DNA of 64,000 nucleotides. Source: Nitzschia sp. pyKryTriq1 (taxonomy: Eukaryota > Bacillariophyta > Bacillariophyceae > Bacillariales > Bacillariaceae). How positions within the stretch are numbered: position 1 is the stretch's first letter; each line of letters opens with the position of its first letter. The stretch lies in contig OY101116.1 in assembly GCA_956465555.1 (NCBI GenBank), positions 2,294,001-2,358,000 on the forward strand, read 5' to 3'. Below the pieces are notes generated by a model. The model did not search any database and was not told the origin of the DNA. It was given only the letters and a program-made list of their open reading frames with translations. A program made the translations under genes and the position numbers. This document shows, piece after piece, positions 54,563-64,000 of the stretch.

Positions 54563-55377
54563 ATGACTGCTGAAGCTAAAAGTGGCAACGTGAAACAAAA
54601 TCTACCAGTACCCACCCATATTCCTGATACGACTCACCAGAACAAAAAGACTGATCGAATAACGGCACTTCAAGATGGTGTAGGTGAGTGACTGACTGTC
54701 TATCTGGCGGGATGGTATAATTATTTTTCTCTCACCGTTTGTTTCCCAAATAGACAGGTGAGCTGGAAAAGGCGATATGTTGAAACCCCCACATACACGT
54801 TGACTGAATCAATCAGAATTGATCTCGTAACTCACCTTTTCGATTTCCATGAAGTTTGTCTCTGGCAATGTTCGAAGCGTTGCGAGGGTTGCGTGACGCG
54901 GTTGCTCCGGAATCGGGAAACCTTGGCGGCAACCCTGGGAATGCTGCGGGTAACGATAATAACGAGTCGCCGGAAACAGATTTCGAGGACTTTTGGCTGT
55001 CCTATCGGAACGGGGATCCAGAGACCCTGGCGGCGGTTCGGAAAGTGACAGCTACTGCTCCCCAAAAGCGAGAGGATTTTGTTCGGATCCACGCAAAGAT
55101 AGAGATGGAGAAGGATGCGGAACTTGTGAAAAAGCTTGCTAGTACCGTCCTGAAGAAAAGCGCTGATATTGACGAACGGGTGTCCAGTCTACCAGGTATG
55201 CATAGAACACGGAGCGAGCAAATGGCGCACATCGAGGAACTCTTGAAGAAGAATAAAGAAGCAGGCGACAAACTACAGGAAGCATACGAGCAAGCCACTC
55301 AAAGGAGGAGTCTAGTGAGAAAGCTTGTCGAGGAAAATACGTGCGCAGCACTAGGAATAGTGGAAGATACGGACTGA
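54563..55377 (+). CDS. MED21: Mediator complex subunit 21, with a probable 4-nt exon
   Basis: Middle-module Mediator subunit that pairs with MED7. Exon 1 54563-54683 ends in TDRITALQDGV, the N-terminal MED21 signature (compare DRLTQLQDAV in animals). Exon 3 is 54855-55377 and encodes LSLAMFEALRGL...DIDERVSSLPG...KLQEAYEQATQRRSLVRKL, the family's coiled-coil part. Between them a 4-nt exon (54754-54757, ACAG) flanked by AG and GT gives VDS-LSLAM, a gapless match to animal VNS-LADQF; introns are then 70 and 97 nt, the usual size here. A single intron from a weaker donor (GTGACT, 54687) would give VGD instead and also keeps frame. About 215 residues; Asn/Gly-rich loop near residue 66. Confidence 0.82.
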
Positions 55378-55769
55378 GGTTGTTTCGTGCTGGTTGCTAT
55401 AGTCAGAAGTAGGGGCGGCCAGTGGCCATAAAGCAGAAGGATTTATTCGAAAGAGGCAACATTTTGTACTCGTACGAGTAGTTTGTAGTACGAAATCTTG
55501 CATAATCTATGTATGTACAGTAGTATTATATCTATTGCCGTGTGGTCCCGAAAATCCGGGTTTATTCGATTAACTCGAGTCCAATTTCTGCTCGGAAAAC
55601 GAAACAGAGCTGCTTGCAAACTGCAACCTGCAACAAACAACGTTGGTGTTTATTGTACTATTATCTGCATCCAAGTTCCAAGGTTCCAAGGCATTCCACT
55701 ACTTGCTACTTCTAATACGATCATCCAAGACCAGCAAGAAGCCTACCCGAATAGTAAAATCGGTCGAAG
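55378..55769. other. Intergenic region, no gene seen
   Basis: 392 nt between MED21 and the phosphotransferase gene. GTACTCGTACGAGTA palindrome at 55468-55482; otherwise ordinary. Confidence 0.5.
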
Positions 55770-56981
55770 ATGACATCCGAAAAGAATGAAAACCAAGGTG
55801 GCCAATCCACTACTACAGTGCGTCATCGACTGAATCTTCAAAGTCTCGCCACTTGGATGGCGAACGACGCCGAGCTGCAAGGCGCACTCTCAAAGACGCC
55901 GATGAATGCTTTGATGACCTCCAATGCGGCGGCAACAATAGCCAGTGAAATGGAACTTCGCCAATTCGGTTTCGGACAGAGCAATCCTACCTATCTTGTC
56001 GCCTTTCCACGATTTCGGTTTCAAGCTGTCTTGAGGAAGAAGCCCGACAAGGTGGCGCACGCGTCGGCTCATGCGCTGCATCGAGAATTCCGTGTCTTGA
56101 AAGCACTGCAGCAGCACAATCAAAGGCATTCAGACAAACCAGTTCCAGTGCCGATCGCGTATGCATACTGCAACGATACAGGCGTCGTCGGTGCTGAGTT
56201 CTATCTCATGGAATTTGTGGCTGGCAGGATCTTTTCGGATGCTTCCATGCCAGGACTTTCGGTCAACGAACGGCGAGACGCCGTTCGGAATGTGATTACA
56301 GTCTTGGCGAATATTCATGGGGTGAATCTCGCGGAGGTTGGACTGGACGATTATGGGAAACGAGGGAATTTCGTACAAAGACAAATAAAGCGCCTCTCCG
56401 ATGTCTCTCAACAGCAATCACAACTTTCAGGAACACCCGCGCCGGAAATCGGACGGCTCGCAGAGCAGCTTTTACGGTATGCCCCGTACTGTCCGAGCCA
56501 TCTATCATTGCTTCATGGGGACTTCAAAATAGACAATTTGATCTTTCATCCTTCCGAGCCTCGGGTGATTGCTGTTCTTGACTGGGAGCTGAGTACTTTG
56601 GGTGACCCCTTGTGTGATGTTGCCAACCTATCCATGATGTATTTTATGCCAAGAAGTAGCAACACTGGTATTTCAGGTATTGCTGGGCTAGATCTGAAGG
56701 CTCACGGCATTCCGTCGCGAACAGAGCTGCTTCGTATGTACTGTGAGGCTCGATCAGGCGAGGTGGAGTTCGCGGAAGCCAGGGAGTGGAGCGGCTTTTA
56801 TCTTGCGTTTTTGTTTTTCAAGAATTGTGTGATCGTCCAAGGAGTGGCACAACGGGCAAAAGCGGGCGTCGCAAGCAGTTCCGTTGCACACAAGGTTGCC
56901 AAATTGCTTCCAACTATAGTCGGAATGACGCAATCGCTCCTCGACGAACACGTCAGCCCGCGACTGTCCAGTCGAATCTGA
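55770..56981 (+). CDS. ACAD10/11-type aminoglycoside-phosphotransferase-like kinase
   Basis: Single exon, 403 residues. The fold is that of small-molecule kinases fused to acyl-CoA dehydrogenase in animal ACAD10/11, which phosphorylate 4-hydroxyacyl-CoAs; here it stands alone. Motifs: N-lobe [12 protein letters not shown], Lys strand [15 protein letters not shown], catalytic [17 protein letters not shown] and metal-binding [18 protein letters not shown]. The N-terminal 40 residues are variable; there is no signal peptide. The nearby genes give no pathway hint except MCCB 20 kb away (also acyl-CoA breakdown). Position of the start is supported by the frame beginning at the first ATG. The convergent PPR gene ends 101 nt away. 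Confidence 0.9.
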   Translation: MTSEKNENQGGQSTTTVRHRLNLQSLATWMANDAELQGALSKTPMNALMTSNAAATIASEMELRQFGFGQSNPTYLVAFPRFRFQAVLRKKPDKVAHASAHALHREFRVLKALQQHNQRHSDKPVPVPIAYAYCNDTGVVGAEFYLMEFVAGRIFSDASMPGLSVNERRDAVRNVITVLANIHGVNLAEVGLDDYGKRGNFVQRQIKRLSDVSQQQSQLSGTPAPEIGRLAEQLLRYAPYCPSHLSLLHGDFKIDNLIFHPSEPRVIAVLDWELSTLGDPLCDVANLSMMYFMPRSSNTGISGIAGLDLKAHGIPSRTELLRMYCEARSGEVEFAEAREWSGFYLAFLFFKNCVIVQGVAQRAKAGVASSSVAHKVAKLLPTIVGMTQSLLDEHVSPRLSSRI

Positions 56982-57006
56982 TCCATGCATTCTTTTGCTT
57001 CGCTAA

Positions 57007-57036
57007 TGCTACTGCTACTGCTACTGCTACTGCTAT
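57007..57036. repeat. (CTACTG)n microsatellite
   Basis: About five GCTACT hexamers in the 3' flank of the kinase gene. Confidence 0.85.
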
Positions 57037-57082
57037 TTTAATATAACACTAAGAGCGGAAACGATAGCATGCCATTCGCTCT

Positions 57083-60000
57083 TTATTGCATATAGTAAGA
57101 ATCGGAATTGCACTCCCCCAACTGTACCTTGCGCTGCCGGTATTTTTCAGGAATCGCACTGCACCAACTTTCTGGGATGAGTTCAGTGTTAGGTGATTGC
57201 TTTCTGCCCTCGACCATCTTATCAGCCATTGTAGCGAAGGAGGAAACTTTCACCTCCTCCAATTCGTCTAGTATCGTGGGGACTAGGCAATGAGTTTGTT
57301 TGACAATCTGAGGGGTCACAAGTCCTCTCTGTCGGCACAAGTCAAAGGCTTGCTCTGTTAACTTCGTTTGAACGTCTCCGACAGGAAGCAGCCTCGCACA
57401 TGCTCGGATAAAGTATTCGTATGTAGCACTATTGGGTTTGGGCAACTCCGCCTCGGAATGAAGACTTTTGAAGTTTGCAAGCGCTACTTTGAAATCGTCG
57501 GTTGGAGCCGCGGCAGAAGATCTAGAGGCAACAAGGATCAACTAAGAAACAAGGAGCAAAGTGAGCAACGTGTGAGTTGATATTTCACTTCCAACTCATC
57601 CAAATAATACTTACCGAATTGTAGGAAAAAATATCAGGTTTAGAATCCATGTCACCTTGTTCGTAGGCATCTTTCATTTGCTTGAACAACGCTAATGCCT
57701 TTGCTGTCTTGTCCTCTTTTCCGGAGTTTGCATAAGCAGATAGCATCCGATTGTAGAGAAGCGTATCAGGCGACCCCGGTTTGCTTTCCCTAATTTGTCG
57801 GCGGTGCTCCATTTCTTCGATGATTGCTTCGGCCTTCTCGAGACTTCCCTCCTCCGTATTTCTCGCGTAGGAGATTATTGCGGCGGAATACAACTCACGG
57901 TCTAGGTGGGCGATTCGTCCTTGCTCGGCAAGCGATCTAGCGCGAAGGTAGACATCTTCGCACATTGACGAAGCGCCCGGAATTTTACTCTTTGAAAGTG
58001 TATTGCAAACTGTACGGTAGCTCAATGAATCTGGGCTCACGTTTGTATCCTCTTTGCTTAGATCCTCCAGTTGTAGGAGCAGATTGTATGCGCTCTCCGC
58101 CGATTTTGCATGCAGACTCCAAGCGTTCTTGTACGCGATAAGAATTGAGTTGAACATGCAAGTATCTGGCGTCAAGTTCCCCTTCCCGTACATTTGGAAC
58201 ACTTGTGAAACGAGGGAATCTGTCCTTTTAAGAGTCAAGGGGGTTCTTGCCGATCCGATAGCCTTTGCAACACAAGAAAATGTGAAGACGTCGGGAACTG
58301 TGTCGAAGCCCTCTTTCGCCAGTGTCTGCATAAGTTCCAGTGTTTCCCAGGCTTCGTCAGGCATGTGCTTTTTGGCAAAACCAGCGAGAATGGCGTTGAA
58401 AACTTTCGTATTCGGAGAGATAGATCTGGGGTGATTTCTTGCGCAATCGACTGTTTGTCTCAATGTACTCATTGCCCATTCTCCTGATTCCTTGTCTGTC
58501 GAACGCAAAATATTACGAAACACAACCGAGAGTGTGCGTGCATGTAAACTTCCAGACGAGTCACCACTCTCAATCTTCTTCAGAATACTTTTGTAGATCT
58601 CGCAAGATTTTTGGACTGAATTTCGGCTTGAGCTCTTGGACACCGAAGCAAGGACACTCGACGACACCCTGAGACTCGGTGTAGGTAGCACGCCCTCATC
58701 AGAAATACTCTGCAACTTGTCGTATAAATAAAGTGCCTTTTCCCCACCGTATTCCTCGGACACTGAAACAGCATCCAGGGCCAGAACAAACAAGTTCTCT
58801 GTTGGATGAAAAATACCAGGCACCACCTTGTGTAGACTCTCCATTTCGTCAATGAGACTCGTGATTCGATCACAAAGGCCCGGCTTTCGGCTCCGTAGCC
58901 ACAAACGCGCCATATCATCAAATATCCAGGAGTCTACATGGTTTTCACTAGGCCCAACAAGCCCCATACGATACTTTTCAACAATTTTCTCGAGGAGTCG
59001 CTCCGATTTCTCAATGGCTGTATCATAGCAGTCCCTGGTCTTCGACCACGCGTCCAAGCATACCGCCATACTCATCACGTCTGCCCCACACGTTGCCTCC
59101 AATTCTTCCAACATCTGATCTGCCTTTGCAGCATTGCCATTTCTACAATATCCTTTGATCACTGATATATGAACACATGAACACATTAGTGAAGGGCCAA
59201 ACAGTAAAACATCGCGTAGAGGTAAGTGTACTTACACGACTGATATACCACGGCATCCGGCGACTCTAACTGTCGCATCATTTCCTCCGCCTCTTCGAGG
59301 CTTGCGTCACTCTTATCATTGACCTTTGCTCGAATAGCTACACCAACGAAAAAAGACATGTTAGCCTTGCCGGGACGCAAACGATGTCATGCAAAAATTG
59401 TCAGAGCCTTGAACGCACCTGCTGTGACGGCAAAAATACTAGGAGTCATGTCATTCTTCTTTAAGATCGAGAGGAGCCCACCAACTTTCTTTGAGCATGT
59501 TGCGGCGCTCTGAGAGTTTACTCTTGAATAAGCCGAAAGCAGCATAGTAATCATAATTTCCAATGGTCGGTACTCAGGGTCACCGGTTTTCTCATATTGT
59601 TCTTGCAGACCATGAATAATATCTTCAACATTTTTGATGGCTTGCGTGTTCCCACGGCATTTTGTTGCTAGACATATGATAGGCATTGCGGCATCGACGC
59701 TTGGTTTACAGGAATCGGGTCGTGCGAATTCTTCATAATCGTTCTGTAGCTGCTGAAAGATCTTTCGCATTTTGTTGACTGCTATGATACCCGTAGAAGA
59801 GAGCTCCTGACATCGCATGGCAGCGATATAAGTCCGTCGGGTAGGCATCACCTGGGAATTGCTTTCAAAAAGATATGCTCGGCGCATTCTATGCAGAATG
59901 TTCATGGAAAGCTCCCCCGCCGTCTTTCGGATTGACCCACGGGAATCAGCCAGAGACTCTAGAAATAACGTGTAGGTCGTCATGTCTGGAGCATCTGATG

Positions 60001-60772
60001 GGTGCTGGGTGGATGCATAGGTATCCTCCATTCTCTGCAACCATTCTTCTGCTTTCTTCAAGTCGCCAGCATTGATACACGCCGCCACGATTCCTTTCAG
60101 AAGAAATGCATTCGCATGTTCCTCTGGATTATGCTTCTCAAACCGCCTACAAGCTTCCTCTGCCGCAAGCGCCCCCGCCCTACCAAGATTTGACTTAGAG
60201 TATGCATTTGTTACCATAGCGTAGCATTTAGGATCAGGGCGAAAGTTCGGCCCATTGTACGAGTTCCTCGAGGATGACTCGAACCGGCATTCAGGAACGT
60301 CGTCGCCTGTGAGTTTGTAGTATCGAGTCTCGAGACGTTTTAACTCATCGTCCATCAAGAAGGCTCGTGTGTTGCTGTTCTTGGTTTTGAGAGAGATCGT
60401 TTTCAAGTATCTGTGAAATTGATTGAAATTCGGATCTCGACCGTCGTCGGTACCAGTATTCGTACTATGGCCCTTTTCACCCGCCATTGGAACAATTTGA
60501 ATGTTGTGGGTCCCAGCTCCAGGCGCATTATTATTTTTGTTCCGACCGAAAGTTCCGTTGTCTCTGTCATGAGAGTCAGTATAATTGCGACCAGTGGGTG
60601 TGGAAAGAGATGTTGCCAGATTCGTGGTCGTTCTTAGCGGATTGACCTTTGAAATGCCGCCATGTACAAAGTTCTGAAAGGCTTCGCCATATGTTGCAAC
60701 GGTCGACAACATAACGAAGATCAATAGTACCACGCAGGTTGCCGACCGCTTGGTGCCGAAGTTAGAATCCAT
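57083..60772 (-). CDS. PPR (pentatricopeptide repeat) protein, probably organelle RNA-binding
   Basis: Four exons: 60772-59419, 59337-59236, 59161-57615 and 57541-57083 (introns 81, 74 and 73 nt), about 1153 residues. The repeats read as PPR helices: NAFLLKGIVAACINAGDLKKAEEWLQRM, VVYQSLIKGYCRNGNAAKADQML (created by the second splice), NAILAGFAKKHMPDEAWETLELM, LLYNRMLSAYANSGK and DIFSYNSLI. The N-terminus has a hydrophobic stretch (CVVLLIFVMLSTVATYG) and then EAF-Q followed by Ser/Thr/Asn-rich sequence, a signal-plus-transit layout with Phe at the cleavage site, so the plastid is the most likely location (inference). The C-terminal fourth exon (LAKPN...YFIRACARLLP) resembles PPR/SMR-like tails but no SMR motif is visible. 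Start is the first ATG. Confidence 0.87.
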
Positions 60773-61102
60773 CGCGTTCACAGAGGATTGTGAATAAAAC
60801 TGGTGCAAATCAGGGTGAAAGTGAAGTAGACTAGTTATCTCTGTCAATATCAAAAGTGTTGTTGGTTGTTGGCATTATCGCTTTCCCTTTTTGTATTTTG
60901 CCGTCTGCCGACAGATGCGGCAGATGGCTTTTCTTTTATGGGTGATGGGTCGGTGATGATGGATCGGTGGTCCTGCTCGTCGCGCGAGAGAATGGCTCGC
61001 TCGATTTCGAGATCGAAGTAGTCCAATTCCAACGTACCAATTACAGACGGATGGAGACCACCTCCGGTACCAGTACCGGTACCACTGACCACCGGAAGAA
61101 TC

Positions 61103-61128
61103 CATCATCATCATCATCATCATCATCA
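61103..61128. repeat. (CAT)n trinucleotide microsatellite
   Basis: About eight uninterrupted CAT triplets. Confidence 0.9.
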
Positions 61129-61574
61129 AAGGATGAAGTGAAAGTCTAATACCTATGGTACTGTACAGCACTCATACCGGTACAGTACTTGTACTGTAGT
61201 ATTCTCTCTCTGCTAATACTGCTAGTAGTCTACCGGTAGTAGAGAGGGAAAGAGTCTGGGGAGTGGAGTGAAAATTCTCTAGATCTACTCCTATCGATCG
61301 ACTAGTCTAGTCTTAGGCCAATTGCGGCTAACTTCTGATCGTTGTTGCTGCTTACGTACGTAGTTTACACTGAATGTACGTATTCGTACCAATACAGAGG
61401 CTCGAGGGTGATACACCGACAGCAGTAATCAATCTTTCCATAACTTCGTATTCAGATCACAAGGGTAAAGCGCCCTTTAAAAAAAATCCAACCTCTCTAC
61501 TTCGAAGAACCGATCCAAAGACTGCTACAAAATACACATTGTCTAAAGTATATTTCCCTCAATCCAGCATTCGA

Positions 61575-61611
61575 GATGATGATGATGATGATGCTGATCG
61601 ATCGATCGATT
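61575..61611. repeat. (GAT)n and GATC simple repeat
   Basis: Six GAT triplets, then GCT and three GATC units, just beyond the PSMB2 stop. Confidence 0.85.
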
Positions 61612-61620
61612 CTTCATTGT

Positions 61621-62454
61621 TTAAGTGTCCGCTGGGTCCGCTCCATAGGAAAGAACCGTGACCCCATCCTTATCCACCTTCTTGATAATGAAATTAGGCT
61701 GGCTCATCATGAATCTCGTGTGCACTTCATTGATACACTTTTGAATGATTTTGAGTGCTTCCTCCTCAGTCAAGTTCTCCGCCCAGTCCTTGTCGTAAAT
61801 GGACGAGCAAAAGTATTGCGCGTATCCTTGTGCCCCATGCTTGACCTTTTGCAGGGTACCCATGTAATCCAGGTAATACAAGCACCCACCCGTCTTGTCG
61901 TCGTATCCCGCTAGCAAGACATTGACTTGGAAGGGTCCTTTTCGCAAGGCTGCCGCCAATTCTCCACGAGCAAAGTTGGCTTGCGCGTGTGTGGACAGCT
62001 TGGTGCCAGCGTTGGAGATTTCGTACAAGTTGATATTCTTGGAAACATATCTATTGGTGACGAGAGGTAGGGAATGGAAAGGTGAGAAGATATTCATGGC
62101 AAAGCGATTGCTGAACGACATTGATCGGATCCATGATCTAGTATTCATACAGAGTACAAGTAGACACGTACTGGGTGAAATTGACGAGATCACAGTTGGG
62201 ACCTGAAACTCCCATCATGGAATGTGATGTGAGCTGGGCAATTTTGTCCAAATTCGTTTGGTAGCTCAGAATCGACCGACCATTGGACTGATCGGCGGCA
62301 ATGATGACTGAAGGATCGAGCGAGGTGGGAGAGCGGAGGAGTGAAGTTGGTGAGGACGGCATCTTTTTGACAGCACTCATCGGTAGTCATGTCTACTATT
62401 AGTTGCCCATTACTTACCTCCACCGTTGTAAGTAACACCCAATACAGTATCCAT
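61621..62454 (-). CDS. PSMB2: 20S proteasome subunit beta type-2 (beta4)
   Basis: Non-catalytic beta-ring subunit of the 20S proteasome. Three exons: 62454-62418 (MDTVLGVTYNGG), 62307-62172 and 62050-61621; introns 110 and 121 nt, 200 residues, close to the usual 201. The joins give GG-VIIAADQS and NFTQ-YVSKNINLYEIS, both matching the family. The start MDT is typical: this subunit has no cleaved propeptide and no active Thr. Other family parts: FQVNVLLAGYDDKTGGCLYYLDYMGTLQKVKHGAQGY and EEALKIIQKC. Head to head with the DUF4954 gene (553 nt). Confidence 0.95.
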
Positions 62455-63007
62455 CGTGTCAGTTTATTCTCTCGAAAGTATGAGAAAAAGTGTAAGCATG
62501 CAACACAGTTGGCTGCTATTTGACTGTGCGATGGAGATGCGGAGCGCTCGAACTGAATATAGCCATGGCCGAGCTCTACTAGAGCAGTAGTACTTGTACC
62601 GGCAGCTAGATGCCCAACCTCGCATCACCGTGAGGAAAAGCGCCGACGGCAATCGAAAACTCGCTTTTAGTCTAGCGAGTCTGCGGACGTCTATAAGGCG
62701 TACCGGTATGTACAGAGAATAGCAATGTCCGCGATTGTCCGTTAGAATCCATGTCGTGGTCGTCGTGGTCGTCGTGGTCGTCGTCGTCGATCGCTCTTTC
62801 GAACGCTAGCTGCGCGCGATGACAGAAGATGACAGACAAACGGAAAGAAAATGGAACAGATGGAACATGGAACATCGAAAGTGTTTTACGTCTTGCTTCA
62901 AGAACGGTGAAGGGTAAAGTTCATTCCTCTGTTGATAGTTGATAAGGTAGCACTGTCTTGACAGAAGAGCATAGAAGACTCCATTCATTCACCTCGCCTC
63001 GTTGAGC
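62455..63007. other. Intergenic region, likely bidirectional promoter (PSMB2/DUF4954)
   Basis: 553 nt. A (GTCGTG)n simple repeat lies at 62754-62788 and an ACCGGTA motif near 62702. No gene supported. Confidence 0.5.
62754..62788. repeat. (GTCGTG)n simple repeat
   Basis: Imperfect GTCGTG/GTC units in the intergenic region, possibly a UTR. Confidence 0.8.
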
Positions 63008-64000
63008 ATGTGCGCCCCAGAAGAGAATGAGTTTGCGGTGGCCTTTTCGCATCGCGAAGAGACCATGAATCAGGTTCAACGAATGTTTGCCGCGGCGCGG
63101 GGCTGCCCTCTCGAAGGTTCTGCAGTCACAACAGAGCAAAAGCAAACAGTTCTTCGTAGACTCACTTCCGAGGAAATCGACACGCTTCGAAGAGCATGTC
63201 GATGTCAAAGTAAAGACTGGTCCAAGGTGCATTTACTTTTACCGAGACAAGTCCAACGACTCGACCAGAGTGAGGCCCTAGAGACTTTGGTCTCTGACAA
63301 TCGATTCGATGGCACCATCATATTAGACATGACTGATAATTTACCTTATGGTGACGATGATGCTGATGCTGATGATGCTGATGCTGAAGCGAGGACACAA
63401 AGCACGAGCGAATGGTATCGACTTCCGCCAGGGATTCACTCGAATTTGATGGTGTGCGATTCGATTATCAAAGTGAAATCATGTCGCGTCTACAGGAACG
63501 CTTTGATTTCCAATACCCATGTTGGATTCAATGCTGTGGTTATCCAATGTGGACGCATTTCAACCACCTCTTCAGAAGGAATTGCCTACGGTCGATTATC
63601 CATTTCGGTGGGAGCTGAAAGTGGAGGAGGGCGAAAGCTGGAACTGACGTCAGAGCATACGATGATTGATGTCTGTCGACAACTTCGAAGTAGTGGACCA
63701 TCTGCTCTCCCTTCCTTGCCAAGTTCCACCGTTCCCCTGAACATTATCGGTGAAGGATGTATAGTGCGCGATACTCCTACCATTCAGAATATTTTCCTGC
63801 ACAACCACTCTTCGATCGAAGCTGCCACCTCGGTGGACACAGCTACGCTCTTCCCTCATTCTTCCATTCGAGGCTCTTGTACTGTCTCGAATGTTTTGCT
63901 ACAATGGGATTCGAGCATTATGGATCATTCATGTGTGACGGACACCCTCTTAATGGAGCAAGCCCATTGTGGACCAAGTAGCATCGTTGCGTCCACAGTC
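63008..64000 (+). CDS. DUF4954-type left-handed beta-helix protein (3' end outside window)
   Basis: A single open frame of 331 codons from the ATG at 63008 (MCAPEENEFAVAF) to the window edge, with an in-frame stop upstream (62972-62974). I recognise the DUF4954 family by EEIDTLRRACRCQSKDWSKVHL, the turn pattern VCDSIIKVKSCRVYRN, and hexapeptide-like rungs NIIGEGCIVRDTPTIQNIFLHNHSSIEAAT and SSIVASTV. The beta-helix resembles sugar-nucleotide acyltransferases, but the family's own reaction is not known. A (GAT/GCT) codon run makes an Asp/Ala stretch near residue 120. The frame is intact to the edge; no intron is needed so far. Confidence 0.85.
   Translation, partial: MCAPEENEFAVAFSHREETMNQVQRMFAAARGCPLEGSAVTTEQKQTVLRRLTSEEIDTLRRACRCQSKDWSKVHLLLPRQVQRLDQSEALETLVSDNRFDGTIILDMTDNLPYGDDDADADDADAEARTQSTSEWYRLPPGIHSNLMVCDSIIKVKSCRVYRNALISNTHVGFNAVVIQCGRISTTSSEGIAYGRLSISVGAESGGGRKLELTSEHTMIDVCRQLRSSGPSALPSLPSSTVPLNIIGEGCIVRDTPTIQNIFLHNHSSIEAATSVDTATLFPHSSIRGSCTVSNVLLQWDSSIMDHSCVTDTLLMEQAHCGPSSIVASTV

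Larger units (their letters stand above)
60773..61620. other. Intergenic region with (CAT)n and (GAT)n repeats
   Basis: 848 nt between the PPR start and the PSMB2 stop. (CAT)n at 61103-61128, (GAT)n at 61575-61592 followed by GATC repeats, GTACCGGTACC at 61064-61084 and 61166-61200. No gene supported. Confidence 0.6.

Noticed and set aside
54758-55048. 96-codon frame overlapping the second MED21 intron
   Set aside because: Starts at GTG inside the intron and runs out of frame over the MED21 exon; explained by intron plus shadow frame.
1-64000. CRISPR array, tRNA or rRNA genes
   Set aside because: No regularly spaced repeats and no convincing tRNA A/B-box pair (the only GGTTCGA-like matches lack the rest of the pattern); rRNA cores absent.

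Overview
This window is nuclear DNA of a photosynthetic stramenopile, almost certainly a diatom and perhaps a pennate one. The evidence is a fucoxanthin-chlorophyll a/c light-harvesting gene whose presequence carries the diatom-type SAAAFAP plastid-import motif, other presequences with signal-peptide-plus-F cleavage motifs, short introns (mostly 65-120 nt, donors GTAAG or GTACG), a Ty1/copia remnant of the kind common in diatoms, and a compact alternation of head-to-head and tail-to-tail genes. I assign no species. Gene models are spliced by eye: exon joins were accepted where frame, splice dinucleotides and family homology agreed.

Layout. 0-1.5 kb: 3' part of argininosuccinate lyase (+). 1.7-6.5 kb: large SMARCAL1-like annealing helicase (-) with a polyQ N-terminus and a C-terminal PDZ domain. 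8.1-8.7 kb: Mediator MED10 (-). 9.9-11.8 kb: GDA1/CD39 apyrase (+). 11.8-13.8 kb: ABC1/UbiB-like atypical kinase (-). 14.2-15.4 kb: fructosamine-3-kinase (-), probably plastid-targeted. 15.4-17.4 kb: gene-poor, with a copia fossil. 17.4-18.2 kb: histidine phosphatase (+), tail to tail with a GT64 exostosin-like transferase (18.2-19.8, -). 20.5-21.3 kb: MaoC-like hotdog protein (+), tail to tail with a tail-anchored unknown (21.3-22.0, -). 22.4-23.7 kb: a second GT64 gene that has lost its DxD motif (-). 23.7-25.7 kb: gene-poor and packed with GTAC palindromes.

25.7-28.8 kb is a translation cluster: TRM112 (-), eIF2-alpha (+) and ribosomal stalk protein P1 (+). 29.7-30.4 kb: the FCP antenna gene (-), head to head with a ferroportin-like exporter (31.0-32.7, +), which is tail to tail with methylcrotonyl-CoA carboxylase beta (32.7-34.6, -). 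35.3-36.2 kb: RER1 (-). 36.9-40.8 kb: a 1242-residue unknown (-). 41.8-42.7 kb: a second histidine phosphatase (+). 43.1-45.6 kb: NhaC-type antiporter (-). 46.4-47.9 kb: membrane-anchored GNAT (+). 48.5-51.0 kb: an unknown protein with a repeated LK-x-x-T helix motif (-), head to head with mitochondrial ClpX (51.5-54.0, +). 54.6-55.4 kb: MED21 (+). 55.8-57.0 kb: ACAD10/11-type phosphotransferase (+). 57.1-60.8 kb: PPR protein (-). 61.6-62.5 kb: proteasome beta subunit PSMB2 (-), head to head with a DUF4954 beta-helix protein cut by the right edge.

Most genes are ordinary housekeeping genes, not an operon-like system, so I do not claim a new multi-gene pathway. The most unusual signals are three very small exons (17, 14 and probably 4 nt), the PDZ fusion on an annealing helicase, the GT64 pair with one likely pseudoenzyme, the repeated-motif unknown at 48.5-51.0 kb, and a pervasive intergenic family of GTAC/ACCGGT palindromes and perfect hairpins.
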